This document shows, piece after piece, positions 27,001 to 37,100 of a DNA stretch of 64,000 bases. This DNA comes from Vanilla planifolia. Lineage: Eukaryota > Streptophyta > Magnoliopsida > Asparagales > Orchidaceae. Position 1 is the first letter of the stretch, and the number at the start of each line of letters is the position of its first letter. Both the position numbers and the translations under genes were made by a program. The stretch is taken from positions 26,442,569 through 26,506,568 of the forward strand of contig CM043871.1 in NCBI GenBank assembly GCA_023846275.1, in the 5' to 3' direction. Under the pieces are notes generated by a model. It did not search any database. It saw only the letters and a list, made by a program, of their open reading frames with translations, and was not told the DNA's origin.

Positions 27001-28090
27001 TTTTTTCATTGTTTAGCTCAATGCTATCCAAGTAACATTTTATTCCAATTTATAATGTTTGGATACCCAACATCGAGATGTCGCCCAAATTTGGGTAGCA
27101 TCTAGATCTTAGTATTTAGTGACAAATTTATAATTTTAAATAGTATTATTTTGTAATATTAAATCACACATTCAAATCATTAAATAACATTATATGATAA
27201 TGAAATTGAACTAAAAGTCCATTTTGAGGACCTGAAAATCTAGTTAGTCAACAACAAATTGACTAATAGTAACGATCACCCAGGCATTCCAAAAAAATAG
27301 GAGTATCGAATTCAGTGATGGTTCTTTAAAAGAGACAAAAATCAGCATCTTTCGATGTTGCTTTCCATGCCAAGAGACAAATTACAAACTAGATCAACAG
27401 GGACACCCATCAAGGTAGGCTCAACTTTGGATATTTCCTTTTTCTGAGTTCAAACAAAATTAAAACTTCTTTTATCCATTAGTTCAGCATCTCAACTCGA
27501 TTTATCCTGACATGTATCTTTGTATGCTAGAAATAATACATCATGCTTGTTATACACTTATAACAACATTCCAAGACGGCAATCATAATGAAATCCCATT
27601 ACAAACTGCTTCATGGAAAAATGTAATGAAATTAAATGAGAACTAGAGTCTGCATATGCCAAGGTCAAGAGTTTTATGTTCGAAGAGAAAATTTCTTATA
27701 GAAAAACAATTCACATGCATAGATATGTTATCAACACCTAAAGCAAGCAAGACGGTAAAATTAGGGTAAACTCCTACGACCTCAGTGAGATTCAGAATGA
27801 TAAAGAGTTAAGCATTCGAGTAGACCTTGGACAACTCCTCCGAACTCGACGGATTCTCATAAAATTCAGAACCAAGCAGCTTCAGTGCTTCCCTGGGCAG
27901 GAAAACTTCGGCTTGGTAAGCCGACAAAGCCATAAAAAGGTATTCGAGAGGTGCGAAGCCAGGAAGGTTACTTATGGAAGAAATCGAAGGCGGCATCGAC
28001 GGCATCGTCGACCATGTTTAGAATGTCGTTGATTAGGAGCTGGGGCTTCAAACCCAACGCTTCGAACGCTTCCTCTCCGCTACCTTCCAT
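9056..28090 (-). CDS. MIS12: kinetochore protein MIS12 homolog, seven exons
   Basis: Exons read on the minus strand: 28090-27972, 27892-27826, 26639-26520, 25798-25706, 25622-25496, 9335-9204 and 9114-9056. They total 717 nt, or 238 residues, the usual plant MIS12 length. All junctions are GT-AG and the phases agree. Diagnostic segments: MEGSGEEAFEALGLKPQLLI at the N terminus; MSLWEKYCLNHCFSVPEGF in exon 3, the best conserved block; LTDEQLDLQLD in exon 4; LEAAQLYEQSS in exon 5; EIEEKTSELRVRMQEA in exon 6; and the coiled-coil end LQSRMQEILEAVKLLRSM. Family knowledge: MIS12 is a core subunit of the MIS12 complex that links CENP-C-bound centromeric chromatin to KNL1 and NDC80. Introns are 79, 1186, 721, 83, 16160 and 89 bp. 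The exon 6 donor (C then GTATCA) is the weakest call. Reading through it instead would end the protein at 9163 with a non-homologous tail. Confidence 0.93.
11270..13050 (-). repeat. dispersed repeat, copy 2 (inverted relative to 5690-7020), with internal duplication
   Basis: Its reverse complement matches 5690-7020 block by block: the C-rich CCGTGCCAACCC region at about 12,850, the CTTATAAATAAGAATA block at about 12,510, and TTTTGCAAGATTTTATATT at about 11,480. It is longer than copy 1 because part is present twice: 11275-11410 resembles 12075-12215, and 11,725-11,790 resembles 12,230-12,290. No coding frame is present. It lies inside MIS12 intron 5. Confidence 0.65.
14880..18620. mobile_element. 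possible decayed retroelement segment inside MIS12 intron 5
   Basis: The segment is clearly less AT-rich than its surroundings and contains many short interrupted frames on both strands. No conserved reverse transcriptase, integrase or protease motif was recognised. A purine tract GAGGGGAGG at 15259-15267 followed by TGTAATCCC looks like a polypurine tract and LTR start on the plus strand, but no matching LTR end or second LTR was found. The call is therefore weak; it may simply be old repetitive DNA of unknown class. Confidence 0.3.
21493..21640. repeat. short direct repeat, two copies of about 72 bp
   Basis: The block AGTATTGA(T/C)TAGCTAACCGC occurs at 21498 and 21570, each followed by CTCC-ATCTTTTT-CTCT and a GAGTGGAGTG motif. 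The copies are diverged and intronic, with no coding meaning seen. Confidence 0.75.
24590..25480. repeat. three-copy tandem repeat, unit about 280 bp, in MIS12 intron 5
   Basis: The landmark GGAGAAAATGA(A/G)C(C/T)ACA occurs near 24,775 and 25,050, with a variant GGACAAAATGATCTACT near 25,338. Each is followed by AATTTCATGTTT, a TATCATT(C/T)TACTC-like block, and GCCAATTTAA. The last copy ends just before exon 5 (25622-25496). Copies are diverged by substitutions and indels. Confidence 0.75.
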
Positions 28091-28443
28091 TATCGCCGAC
28101 TGCCCGGAAAAGACTAAGGAAATGAGCGGGATGGCTCACCGAAATTTTTACTTCATTATTATTTTAAGGAAGTCGATTTTAAGTTAAATAATTTAATTAT
28201 ATTAATAATAATTAATTTAATTTTTTTAAAATAAAAATGCTTCTTTGATGTGATGTTTACATGGTTTCAATAATAATTAAAGAAAAAAATAAAATGAGTT
28301 AGTCATATAGGAAAGGAGGATGTCATATAAGAATTTTACATTATCTTATCATGAAATTGGAATATTATAATATAGTATCAATTTTGATTTTGCTACTAAT
28401 CCAATGTTATGATCAAGAGTTGGAGATTGCTTATAAATAGAAT
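28091..28443 (-). promoter_or_regulatory. MIS12 5' leader and proximal promoter region
   Basis: 353 bp between the MIS12 start codon and the target duplication of the solo LTR. It is GC-moderate next to the gene and AT-rich beyond 28,150. No clear TATA box was assigned. Any promoter element farther upstream must lie within or beyond the inserted LTR. Confidence 0.45.
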
Positions 28444-28448
28444 GAGGG

Positions 28449-31400
28449 TGTTACACCCCATTTTTCCTAGGCTGATTTTTGGCATACATTTTTTTTTTTT
28501 TTTTTTTTTTTTTTTACATATAGACAGCTCAGATCGTCCCATACCAACCTGAGTAGCCTACGAAAAACATAGGATATAACACATCATTACACACCTACTT
28601 TCCTTAACAATGTGGATCCCATCTCCCGGGTACACCGTCAACTCAGGATTCATGACTCTTGAATTAACAGATGGACTCGCGCAATGTTACTCCTACTAGA
28701 CCCAATACTCCTATCCCATACCGATAGGAGAACCGATCTAATAGAAGTCTGAACCTCCACGGTAAGTTCCATAGTCATGTAATGACCTCACCATAAAAAA
28801 AATATATAACATCCACAGAATAAATATATAAATATAGCACTCCACACACTATAGCACCAAAACAATAAGTAAGACAGTGAATGGAAACTACATCACAAGA
28901 ATAAGATCCAAGTCCAACAAGTGCAACATCATCCAACCAGATACATAAGTCAGATTCATCCTCACACAATACCTGACATAAGAATAATAGTCTCACTGAA
29001 TACATCCAATAGCATCAATCACACTAACCAGAATGTCTCAGAAATCACAGATCAGATATCCTCCACTAGCCTGCTGACCACGATCCCACCTAATCTGGGT
29101 GGCGTCAAGTCTGCTGAGCCGCTGGAAAAATATAGATAATAAAGGAATGAGCTACGTCCAGTAGGAAAGACAGCTAGTAAAACTCACATGCAAGAGAAGG
29201 ATAATACCAAGAGTATAGGAATACAGCATAACAATGTATGGTGGAAAGGCACTCTCAGTTCCAGACTCCGACCAACCACAGTCACCCCAGTCACACCAGA
29301 GTAGCTCTCCTCTGGGGTTCCAGGAAGCATGCCAGCGGGACACGCCCATCTCTGCGCACGCATCACAACGCCTAGCACCCGACACCGCAGCGTCTCTCAT
29401 CAATCAATCTTCTGGAGACTATAGACAGAACCAGTCACATAGATCTCTAGCCAACGTAAGACACCCCTGCCACCCTCAGGCACGCAGGCCTACACACTTG
29501 GCTAGCCACGGCGAGTCACCCCTGCCACTGCCACTCTCAGGCGCACAGGCCTACACTCATGGACCAGAAGAGATCGACTCGGCCACCGTCCCAAGAAGTC
29601 CTCTCCCAACAATTTCCATAGAAGCCACGCCCCTACAGTCATTGCCAAGCTATAACTCCAAGATTCGGCAACATGTGTCCAGATACAACAAGGCGCATAC
29701 CAGTCCACATGTATACTGTGGAAGCTAAGTCTGTACCGCACAATTACCTACCACAACCACCCTAAAACATCATATAGGGCCTATAGTAGTCCGGTCCATT
29801 ATGCCAATCCGTGAAATATGCCAACATTGAGTAAACTGACTCAATCCATGCCATTGCCGTCCAAGCAACACAACTGTACCAGTTACTGACTGTTTTGGTA
29901 GCATCCATGTACCATACCTCTGTCTGACTGTTTCAACTGTACTGTCATCACTGATAACATTTTTCTCTACTTCAGATCATTTTTCTCTACATACGGATCT
30001 CCAGAATTTTCGAAATCGCTCAAATCCCAATTTCTCTTTTTCTGAATTTTTTTCAGAATTTAAAATCCCGAAATTCTAATTACTGCATTTTTTTTCAAAT
30101 TCCAAAAAAATCAAATTCTGTCCTTTCTCAATTTTCCGAAATTCGGAATAAATTTTCGAATTAAAATTTAAATTCACATATATCCTTTTTCCGAAAATTC
30201 GGATTAATTTCCGAATTAAATTTCCTCCGCGCCGTTCGTCCGCGCCGAATCCCGCTGAACCGGTTTTCGCTGCCGGTTCGGCTTTCGCGCCGTTCGTCCC
30301 CGCCGAATCCCGCTGAACCGGTTTTCGCTGCCGGTTCGGGCCTTCGCGCCGTTCGTCCGCGCCTAATCCCGCTGAACCGGTTTTTCGCTGCCGGTTTGGC
30401 CTTCGCGCTGAACCGAGAACCCATCGGCCGAATAATTAATCAAATTTCCAGCCGACGTTTAACATTTAAATTATTAATAAATATTGAATAATTACAATTA
30501 CTTAATTAACTAAACCGAAATTAATCTAATCCATCTCCTTCCTCCGCCCGGCGCCCGCGAAACCCTAGCCGACGATTCCTCCGGGAAAATTCCGTTTCCC
30601 CCGTCGATTTCCGGTGACCGAGATCAAAGAGAAACAAATTTCGATATTCATACTATCCTAATGTTTCATTAATGCCACTAATTTCTAAGGTTCAATCAAA
30701 ATTTCCGCCGAAGTTTCATCCGATCCCCATTTTAACAATCTATGAAATTAAACAAATTTCAGCATTTGATACTATCTAAACATGATTAAAGCACATAATC
30801 GAATCAACATATGCTTGGTAAAATTTCCAAATTCGGCGGGTATAATTTTCCGAAAACCCTAAAATGCTAAATCAATAATTTGCATTAATCATTTCCAAAA
30901 ACCACAATCCGCATGCTCCGGTAGCTATTTGCAAAGTAATCCATATTTTTAATTTGCTAAATAACTAATTTAAATTCTGAATTTCCTACCTTTCTTCTCC
31001 GGCGACGGTGAAGCTCGCACGCGACCAACCGCTGCTCCTCGCCGAACGGAACCGGTACCAATCGATTCTCCTCGGTCCCGCGAACCTCCAGGTACAAAAA
31101 GCCCCTTGAAAGGCTGCCGGAAAGTATCGCCGTTCGCCGCGAACACCTCGTCTCCGGCCACCGCTCGAAACCCTAACAGCCGAACAGTTTCGGTTAAATA
31201 CCTCGCTTAAATCGGTAATAACCCGTTAAGAACCCATTAAGCGCCGGTTGACCTTCTAATAGCGCCGCTTAAACCCGATCAGCCGGTTAATCTCCACCGC
31301 TGATCTCGTCCGTCCGATCCGCTTATCCGCGTCTTATCCATACGCACGCGCAAACGCACCTCGGCGAACCGCCCCGCCTTCGCTGAACCGCTCCGGTCCG

Positions 31401-31672
31401 GTTCACGCGCGGTAAAAGACCCAAATTCCGGTTTAAAAATCTAATAAACCGATTTAACTAGATTTTCGAATTTCCAAAAATCCAATAAATCCAATTAAAC
31501 AAAGAAAATTACTTAAAAATTTCCTCGGTGCTCCGAAAAATCCCCAGAAAATTTCAGAAATTCCAATAGCCTCCAATTGAGCTTCTGGCTCATCCTACTA
31601 TCGATCTGAAATCATCCAAGCCACAATTGAATTATTGAAGATTAAACGTATAATATTTTACCGGGTATAACA
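28449..31672. mobile_element. solo LTR (3224 bp) of an LTR retrotransposon, with 5-bp target duplication
   Basis: Starts TGTTACACCCC and ends GGGTATAACA, so it has the canonical TG-CA ends inside an imperfect short terminal inverted repeat. It is flanked by identical GAGGG at 28444-28448 and 31673-31677. No gag-pol frame, primer-binding site or second LTR lies between, so this is best read as a solo LTR left by recombination between the LTRs of a full element. The great length and the TGTTACACCC start recall large-LTR Ty3/gypsy families, but the family is not determined. The interior has a 27-base T run (28489-28515), a GC-rich half (30,220-31,400) and a three-unit tandem repeat (30228-30403). 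The longest open frame (29234-29728) is not recognisable as a protein. Confidence 0.85.
30228..30403. repeat. three tandem 58-59 bp GC-rich units with internal hairpins, inside the solo LTR
   Basis: Units begin CGCGCCGTTCG at 30228, 30286 and 30345, with a fourth start (CGCGCTGAACCG) at 30404. Each contains AACCGG, a short T/C/G spacer and CCGGTT, which can pair as a small hairpin. Units differ by only a few bases, so the amplification is fairly young or conserved. Confidence 0.9.
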
Positions 31673-31677
31673 GAGGG

Positions 31678-34059
31678 TCTTAACCGTCATGTCTTATCCA
31701 ACAAAATCTAAAATTATTTGATAAAAATAACCAAAATATGATTTACTAAGTAAACCAATGATAACAATATAATATTAAGAACAATAATTAAACAAAATGA
31801 CCTTAAGTGTCACACATCGTTTAAACTAAACTGATACAATATGATAAATTGTATCTATCATAAAACTTTTATTAGGTAATTCAGATATAACATCATAAAA
31901 TTGAGAATACAAGTAATAAAATTGACGATGGCAATGACAAAACCATATCAATCTTATCATATAAATTTGAATAACAATGCACAATATATATATTTATATG
32001 ATATGAGAAGCCCGAATACAAAACGAGCACAATTCTTCAAGCATAAACATACAACTGTTCTCACTTACATAAAAGACCTCTCACACTATAAACATCAACT
32101 TTAAACTCAAGGTTCTAAAATATCACCTAATAACCTTTGGCTCAGTGAGTCATATATTTTCAATCTTTTTTTCTTGTGATTTATCATATCAATAGGTTAT
32201 ATTAGTTTTTTTTTTCTTTTTATTTTTTCTTCTTATTATATATTATGATATATAACTTCTTATATTTATATTATAAGTTATGTATCAATAAATGTATATA
32301 TAAATACATTAATAATAATAGAGCATCATATTAAAATAATAATATATATGAATAATACTTTGCAATGCAAATGATATCATTTCCATGCATTCAATAATAG
32401 TAACTAGAAAGCTTCTTTCATATCCTTCTATTTTTCTTTATCGATTATTCTCATTTTGTGCACAAATTACTATCTCTTATCAATAATAAGTTAACTTTTA
32501 ATTATAATTGTAATAAAACATTTTCTAAGCCATCAATTAACAAACAACTCTCTTCTATTTTTTTATTTTCACGTACAATATAGCCTCTTATATTGTATTG
32601 TAATATCGTGACTTATGTTGGACAGTCAAAAGATCATACAAGCAATCTTTATAAAATATTATATGAAATAATCATATGTATTTGATCTCAATCTCATACT
32701 AATATAATCCATAATAGATACTCAATCAGATAATAATTCAAATAGACGATTTATTTTAAACTTTGCCTGTATTAGTCGTATTATCTGATAAACTTGTTAT
32801 ATTTGTACGATTCACATAAATACTTAATTTGATAAAAGGATCATAAAAGTAGTAGCTTGTTTAAGATTACGTAATTCATTATACTAATTTAGTAACAAGA
32901 TTGTACTTGTATAATCCTTTTAACAATTATTGATTTGAAAATGATTGAAAAGATAATCGCCTTCCACATATGTCTTAAACTAATCATACTATCCAGTTAG
33001 ATTATCATACTAGTATAATTATCATCTGACAACACTTTTCCCACAAGCCTGATGACTCTTTGTCATCTTTCATTATAGCGATCATATTAGATGATATTTA
33101 CAAAACTCAAATGACTAGCGCAATACCTTATTAGGAATACTATGATATTACATTATTACAGACATGATATTTAATCAACTTACACTATATACTATCATAT
33201 ATCATGATCTAATGGAATTTAGAAAGTAGATAAAGTTTTGTTATCTGTCATGATATTTTGCATATAAGTGTCGATAATAAGCCCACACATAGGTTATATT
33301 GTTTTATTTAGTGTTTTGAGTTGTCATTTATCATGACATGTCACGTATAAGATTTATTTAGAGTTATTTTTATTTTCACAACTTTTTATAATTATTTATT
33401 TATTTATTATTATTTTATTATATAAAAATATATTATTTTATTTATGATTAAAAAATTGTGTATGTATATGTATATATATATATATATAAATAGACTAAAA
33501 AATAAAAAAATAACTTTTGAGTTAATTTATTGTCAATAAAGAATTAGAACATCATAAAATAATTTTTTACTAATGATTTGTAATATAGATTTATCATTAT
33601 TCTAAATTATGATTCAAAGTTATCCTTTCATCTCTATCATCTTCTTATTCCCTAACAACTCTTGGTGATCCTAAACTTTTCTTGGAGCTTGCCAACATTC
33701 TCGTCCTCCTATTCTGCCATTGACGATCTTGATGCTACTATTTGCTAGCTATGGCTCGAAGTTCATTACCAGCCTCAAGCAAAAATAGTAAATTAAACCA
33801 AACATTTAATACTTTAAAAATGAGAAAAAAAAATGGAGAAAATACGTTTCAAATAGCTGTAATCCGTTGGATTGGTCCACTACAATCCAACGTTCAGTTG
33901 AACGGTTCAAATACAGTACCGTTGGGAATGCTAATTTCCAACTATTCATGAGAAATAATTATCATAATTGACAAAAAGAATACAACAAAATGTTGAAATA
34001 ATAAAAAATAACGTTGCATTTCAAATTTCAACTTTTCGAGCAGCCTTTCAGACAGTCCA

Positions 34060-34062
<3 letters not shown>
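31678..34062. other. intergenic AT-rich DNA, upstream of the B3 gene
   Basis: Very AT-rich, with (TA)n near 33,465-33,487 and no supported coding frame. The last 400 bp should contain the promoter of the plus-strand B3-domain gene. With the solo LTR it fills the divergent gap between MIS12 and the B3 gene. Confidence 0.5.

Positions 34063-34094
<32 letters not shown>
34063..34094 (+). repeat. (GA)n microsatellite in the B3 gene 5' leader
   Basis: A 32-base perfect GA run ends 11 bp before the B3 gene start codon (ATG at 34106), so it is almost certainly transcribed in the leader. GA tracts in plant leaders can bind GAGA-type factors; that role is inferred. Confidence 0.88.
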
Positions 34095-34098
<4 letters not shown>

Positions 34099-34105
34099 GA
34101 AGTAA

Positions 34106-37100
34106 ATGGAGTCTCCATTCCACCCATACGAGGACGTCCGCAGGAAGAGAGTCGAAGATAATCTCAAGCAACTCGAGGTAAGCATCAGCGAAAACCAACC
34201 TAATAGTAGCTTTGGTTTCAGTCTATTCTGTGAGAAGTGGATATGTTCTGATCACTCGCTCTGGGCATTGGTCGGAGAGTGTAATGTTACATTACGAGCA
34301 AAAAAAAGATGTCGAGGTCTTCCTAAACCGTGATTCGGAAGGAACCCTTCTAATGTTTTCGTCGTTCAGTTCTTCAACCACTGCGCCATCATGTATTACC
34401 AGCTCACAGCTATTCATCTGTTTGGGGGTTTCTCTTAACTTGCTTTGAAAATGTTTAATAAATGTTCTTTATCTTTTTTTGATTTGGTGTTGCATGATGT
34501 ATATCTTAAGAAGAGGAGCTTTTGCCTTCTCTTCATCCATCTTCGCGTAGTTGTTACTCAAATAGATACTTGAGACTGGATACTTGCTAAGCTTTGCATA
34601 AGGTTATGATGGATGGTGTATACCACGAGTTACCTCAAATGAGCTTGTTGGTTTGGTGTTAAAATTAACCAGGTCTTTCTCAACTCGTAATCACATTTTA
34701 GCTGTATTATTATACTTATTTACCAAACTGAAAGCTGAGTCAACTAAAATTTGACCGAATTAGCACCCAAACACATTTCTAGGTTAAATCCCCTTATCCC
34801 GATTGGGTTGACTTATTAACATGGTTAATTTAACCTTAAATTCTCCATTTTAACATGCCTTATTTTACTTATCTACCAAACATAAAATCAGACTAACTAA
34901 AATTGAACTTGGTTAGCCAAAAAATAGATTTCTGTGCCTAATCCCCTTAACTTGATTGGGTTAATGGGCCAATTTATTAAAAACCTTAAACTAATCTCAG
35001 TTTATTTAATCTAATCCCATTCTAAATACACCTTGCTAAATGCAAAGGGCTTAGTTAGGAGATTGCCTAGTTTCAGTTTTAAGCTTGGTGAGAATAGGTA
35101 AACAATGGCATCAAAGAGAGAGAGGGACTTGGAGGTCATTTCTCTCTTTATGAATATCGTCTTAGGTTCCTTTCATTTTTTGTTTATCATAACCTTTACG
35201 ATGTAGGTTTGTTTTGAGGAAATGTGTTTTGGCAAAATGTAATGTTCAATAACAATTTGTGTAGTTATTACTAAACTTTTGTGTACTATGTGGTTATAAA
35301 ATGTCAAGATGTATCTTATTTGGTGGTTATCAAGATTTTGATAAGAAATCTTCTTTTTGGGGTTTTAGGATCAAATGTTTGTGCCCTTGCATTCTCAAGG
35401 AGGTTTTATGCATTATGTGCAGGTTTTTTTATGTGTAAGGAAAAACTTTTTGAAATGAGATAAGATTTACATGCATCACAATGCTAGGAGACAGAATATG
35501 TAGAGTGGTTCTATGAGAAAATTTTGAGTGAAATTTATGGTGGAAGGTCATCGATAATAGAGTTAATTTTATTTTAGTTTTCATAAATTTGTTGTTTCGA
35601 TAGAATTTGGTTGAGTGGATTAATGCAATCTTATTATTGGGTTAAGAACAACATTGTGAAAAGTCTCATCAAAATGATATTCGCTAAGGTTCGTACAATG
35701 CTCAATTTAATTTACAGTTTTGTACTTTTATTATTTAGGTCTATTAGATGGAGAAAAAAATAGTCTTCCTTTTTAGCGTAGTTTATTTTTTATATTTATG
35801 GAAAGTTGGATTCTTTGATATAATTTACCAAAATTAAGAGAACAAATTGATGGGGGCAATTTCTTATTGAGCCCAAATCTTTAGGATATACAACGATTCT
35901 TGGTTCATCGAGCTAGGTGATAGTCATTGTAGAGTTTGATAAATATTTAGTTGAAGCTTATTATTGCATAGATAACAAGTTTAGTCTAAGGGATTCTGAC
36001 CTCTTGGATTGAGATTGATATACCAAGGTTAAGTTTGATTGTTTGAAGGAGGGTTAGTCATTAGGTTTAACTTGATATAGTCTTTACATCGTCATGTGTG
36101 GTTATAGGCATTGTTAGTTTGGTTTAATTAATTCTTAAATTTTGAGCCCTTTATTATCATGCATTCGTTGCCATGTTGCTTTAGGATGTGGCTATACTTG
36201 GGTTTCTATCAAAATAGGCCAAAATTTTTCTCACAACACATCTTGTATTGTATCATACTATTCACGAATCTTGTAATACTATCATGAAGAGACAGAGTCA
36301 CATCTTAGCATTTAAGTGATTTTGTACTTTAACCCAAGTTCATAAATTCCATTTATATAATTTGTCATAATATAAGAAAAATCTAATCTACAACTTGGTT
36401 TGCCCCAAAGCACAAGACATTACTTGATGTGAGCTATATGTGTACTAAAAATTTGTGATCATACAATACCATTGATTCAATTTGTAAGTGGGGTAGTCTT
36501 TCGTTGAAAACAAAGATAAAATCTTAGTTGAAGTTAAGGAATGCAAGTTTGTAAAAATGTTTCTTTGTACTATTAGAATGTTTGTTGGTTCATTATGCTC
36601 AACTATCTAAACACTCTCAACAAGTTCATTGTTGGATTTGTCTCACAATCAAGAATGCCACGAAGCATCGTGTGAATTTACTAATTTTTAAACAACCATT
36701 TCATCAAGTAATTTGAGGTTATTTGCTTGTTAGATTGTCCCTACACTAAGTTTAGAATGATGTACATGATTTGAAAAGTTGCTTGTCTAAAGAAAGAAAA
36801 ATCCTCTTTATTTTTGGGTTAATGATTTAAAAGGAATGAAAAAGTCAAACAATTCTCTTTTATGTAAGAATGAATTATTGAAAACCATTTCTAGTACTCC
36901 AATTGTGTCAAATGCTATTAAGGTTAGTCCTCCATTTGTTAGATATTCATGTTGTCTAGAAAAGCTAAAGAGGCCCATCTTCCTCTTTAGTTACTTGCAT
37001 TGTAAGTCTTTGGCACTTATACCTTTGGCTCAAATATTTTGTAGAGTTGGTGTAGAGTTCTTCAGTATTTTTTATGATTAAAGGCAATTCAATGGTAGAT

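Noticed and set aside
29234..29728. 164-codon plus-strand frame inside the solo LTR
   Set aside because: Lies within LTR sequence, has no recognisable domain and no reason to be translated; composition is Ser/Pro/His-rich.
30161..30424. Minus-strand frame with repeated Arg-rich units
   Set aside because: Produced by reading the three 58-59 bp LTR units, which happen to stay open; not a repeat protein.
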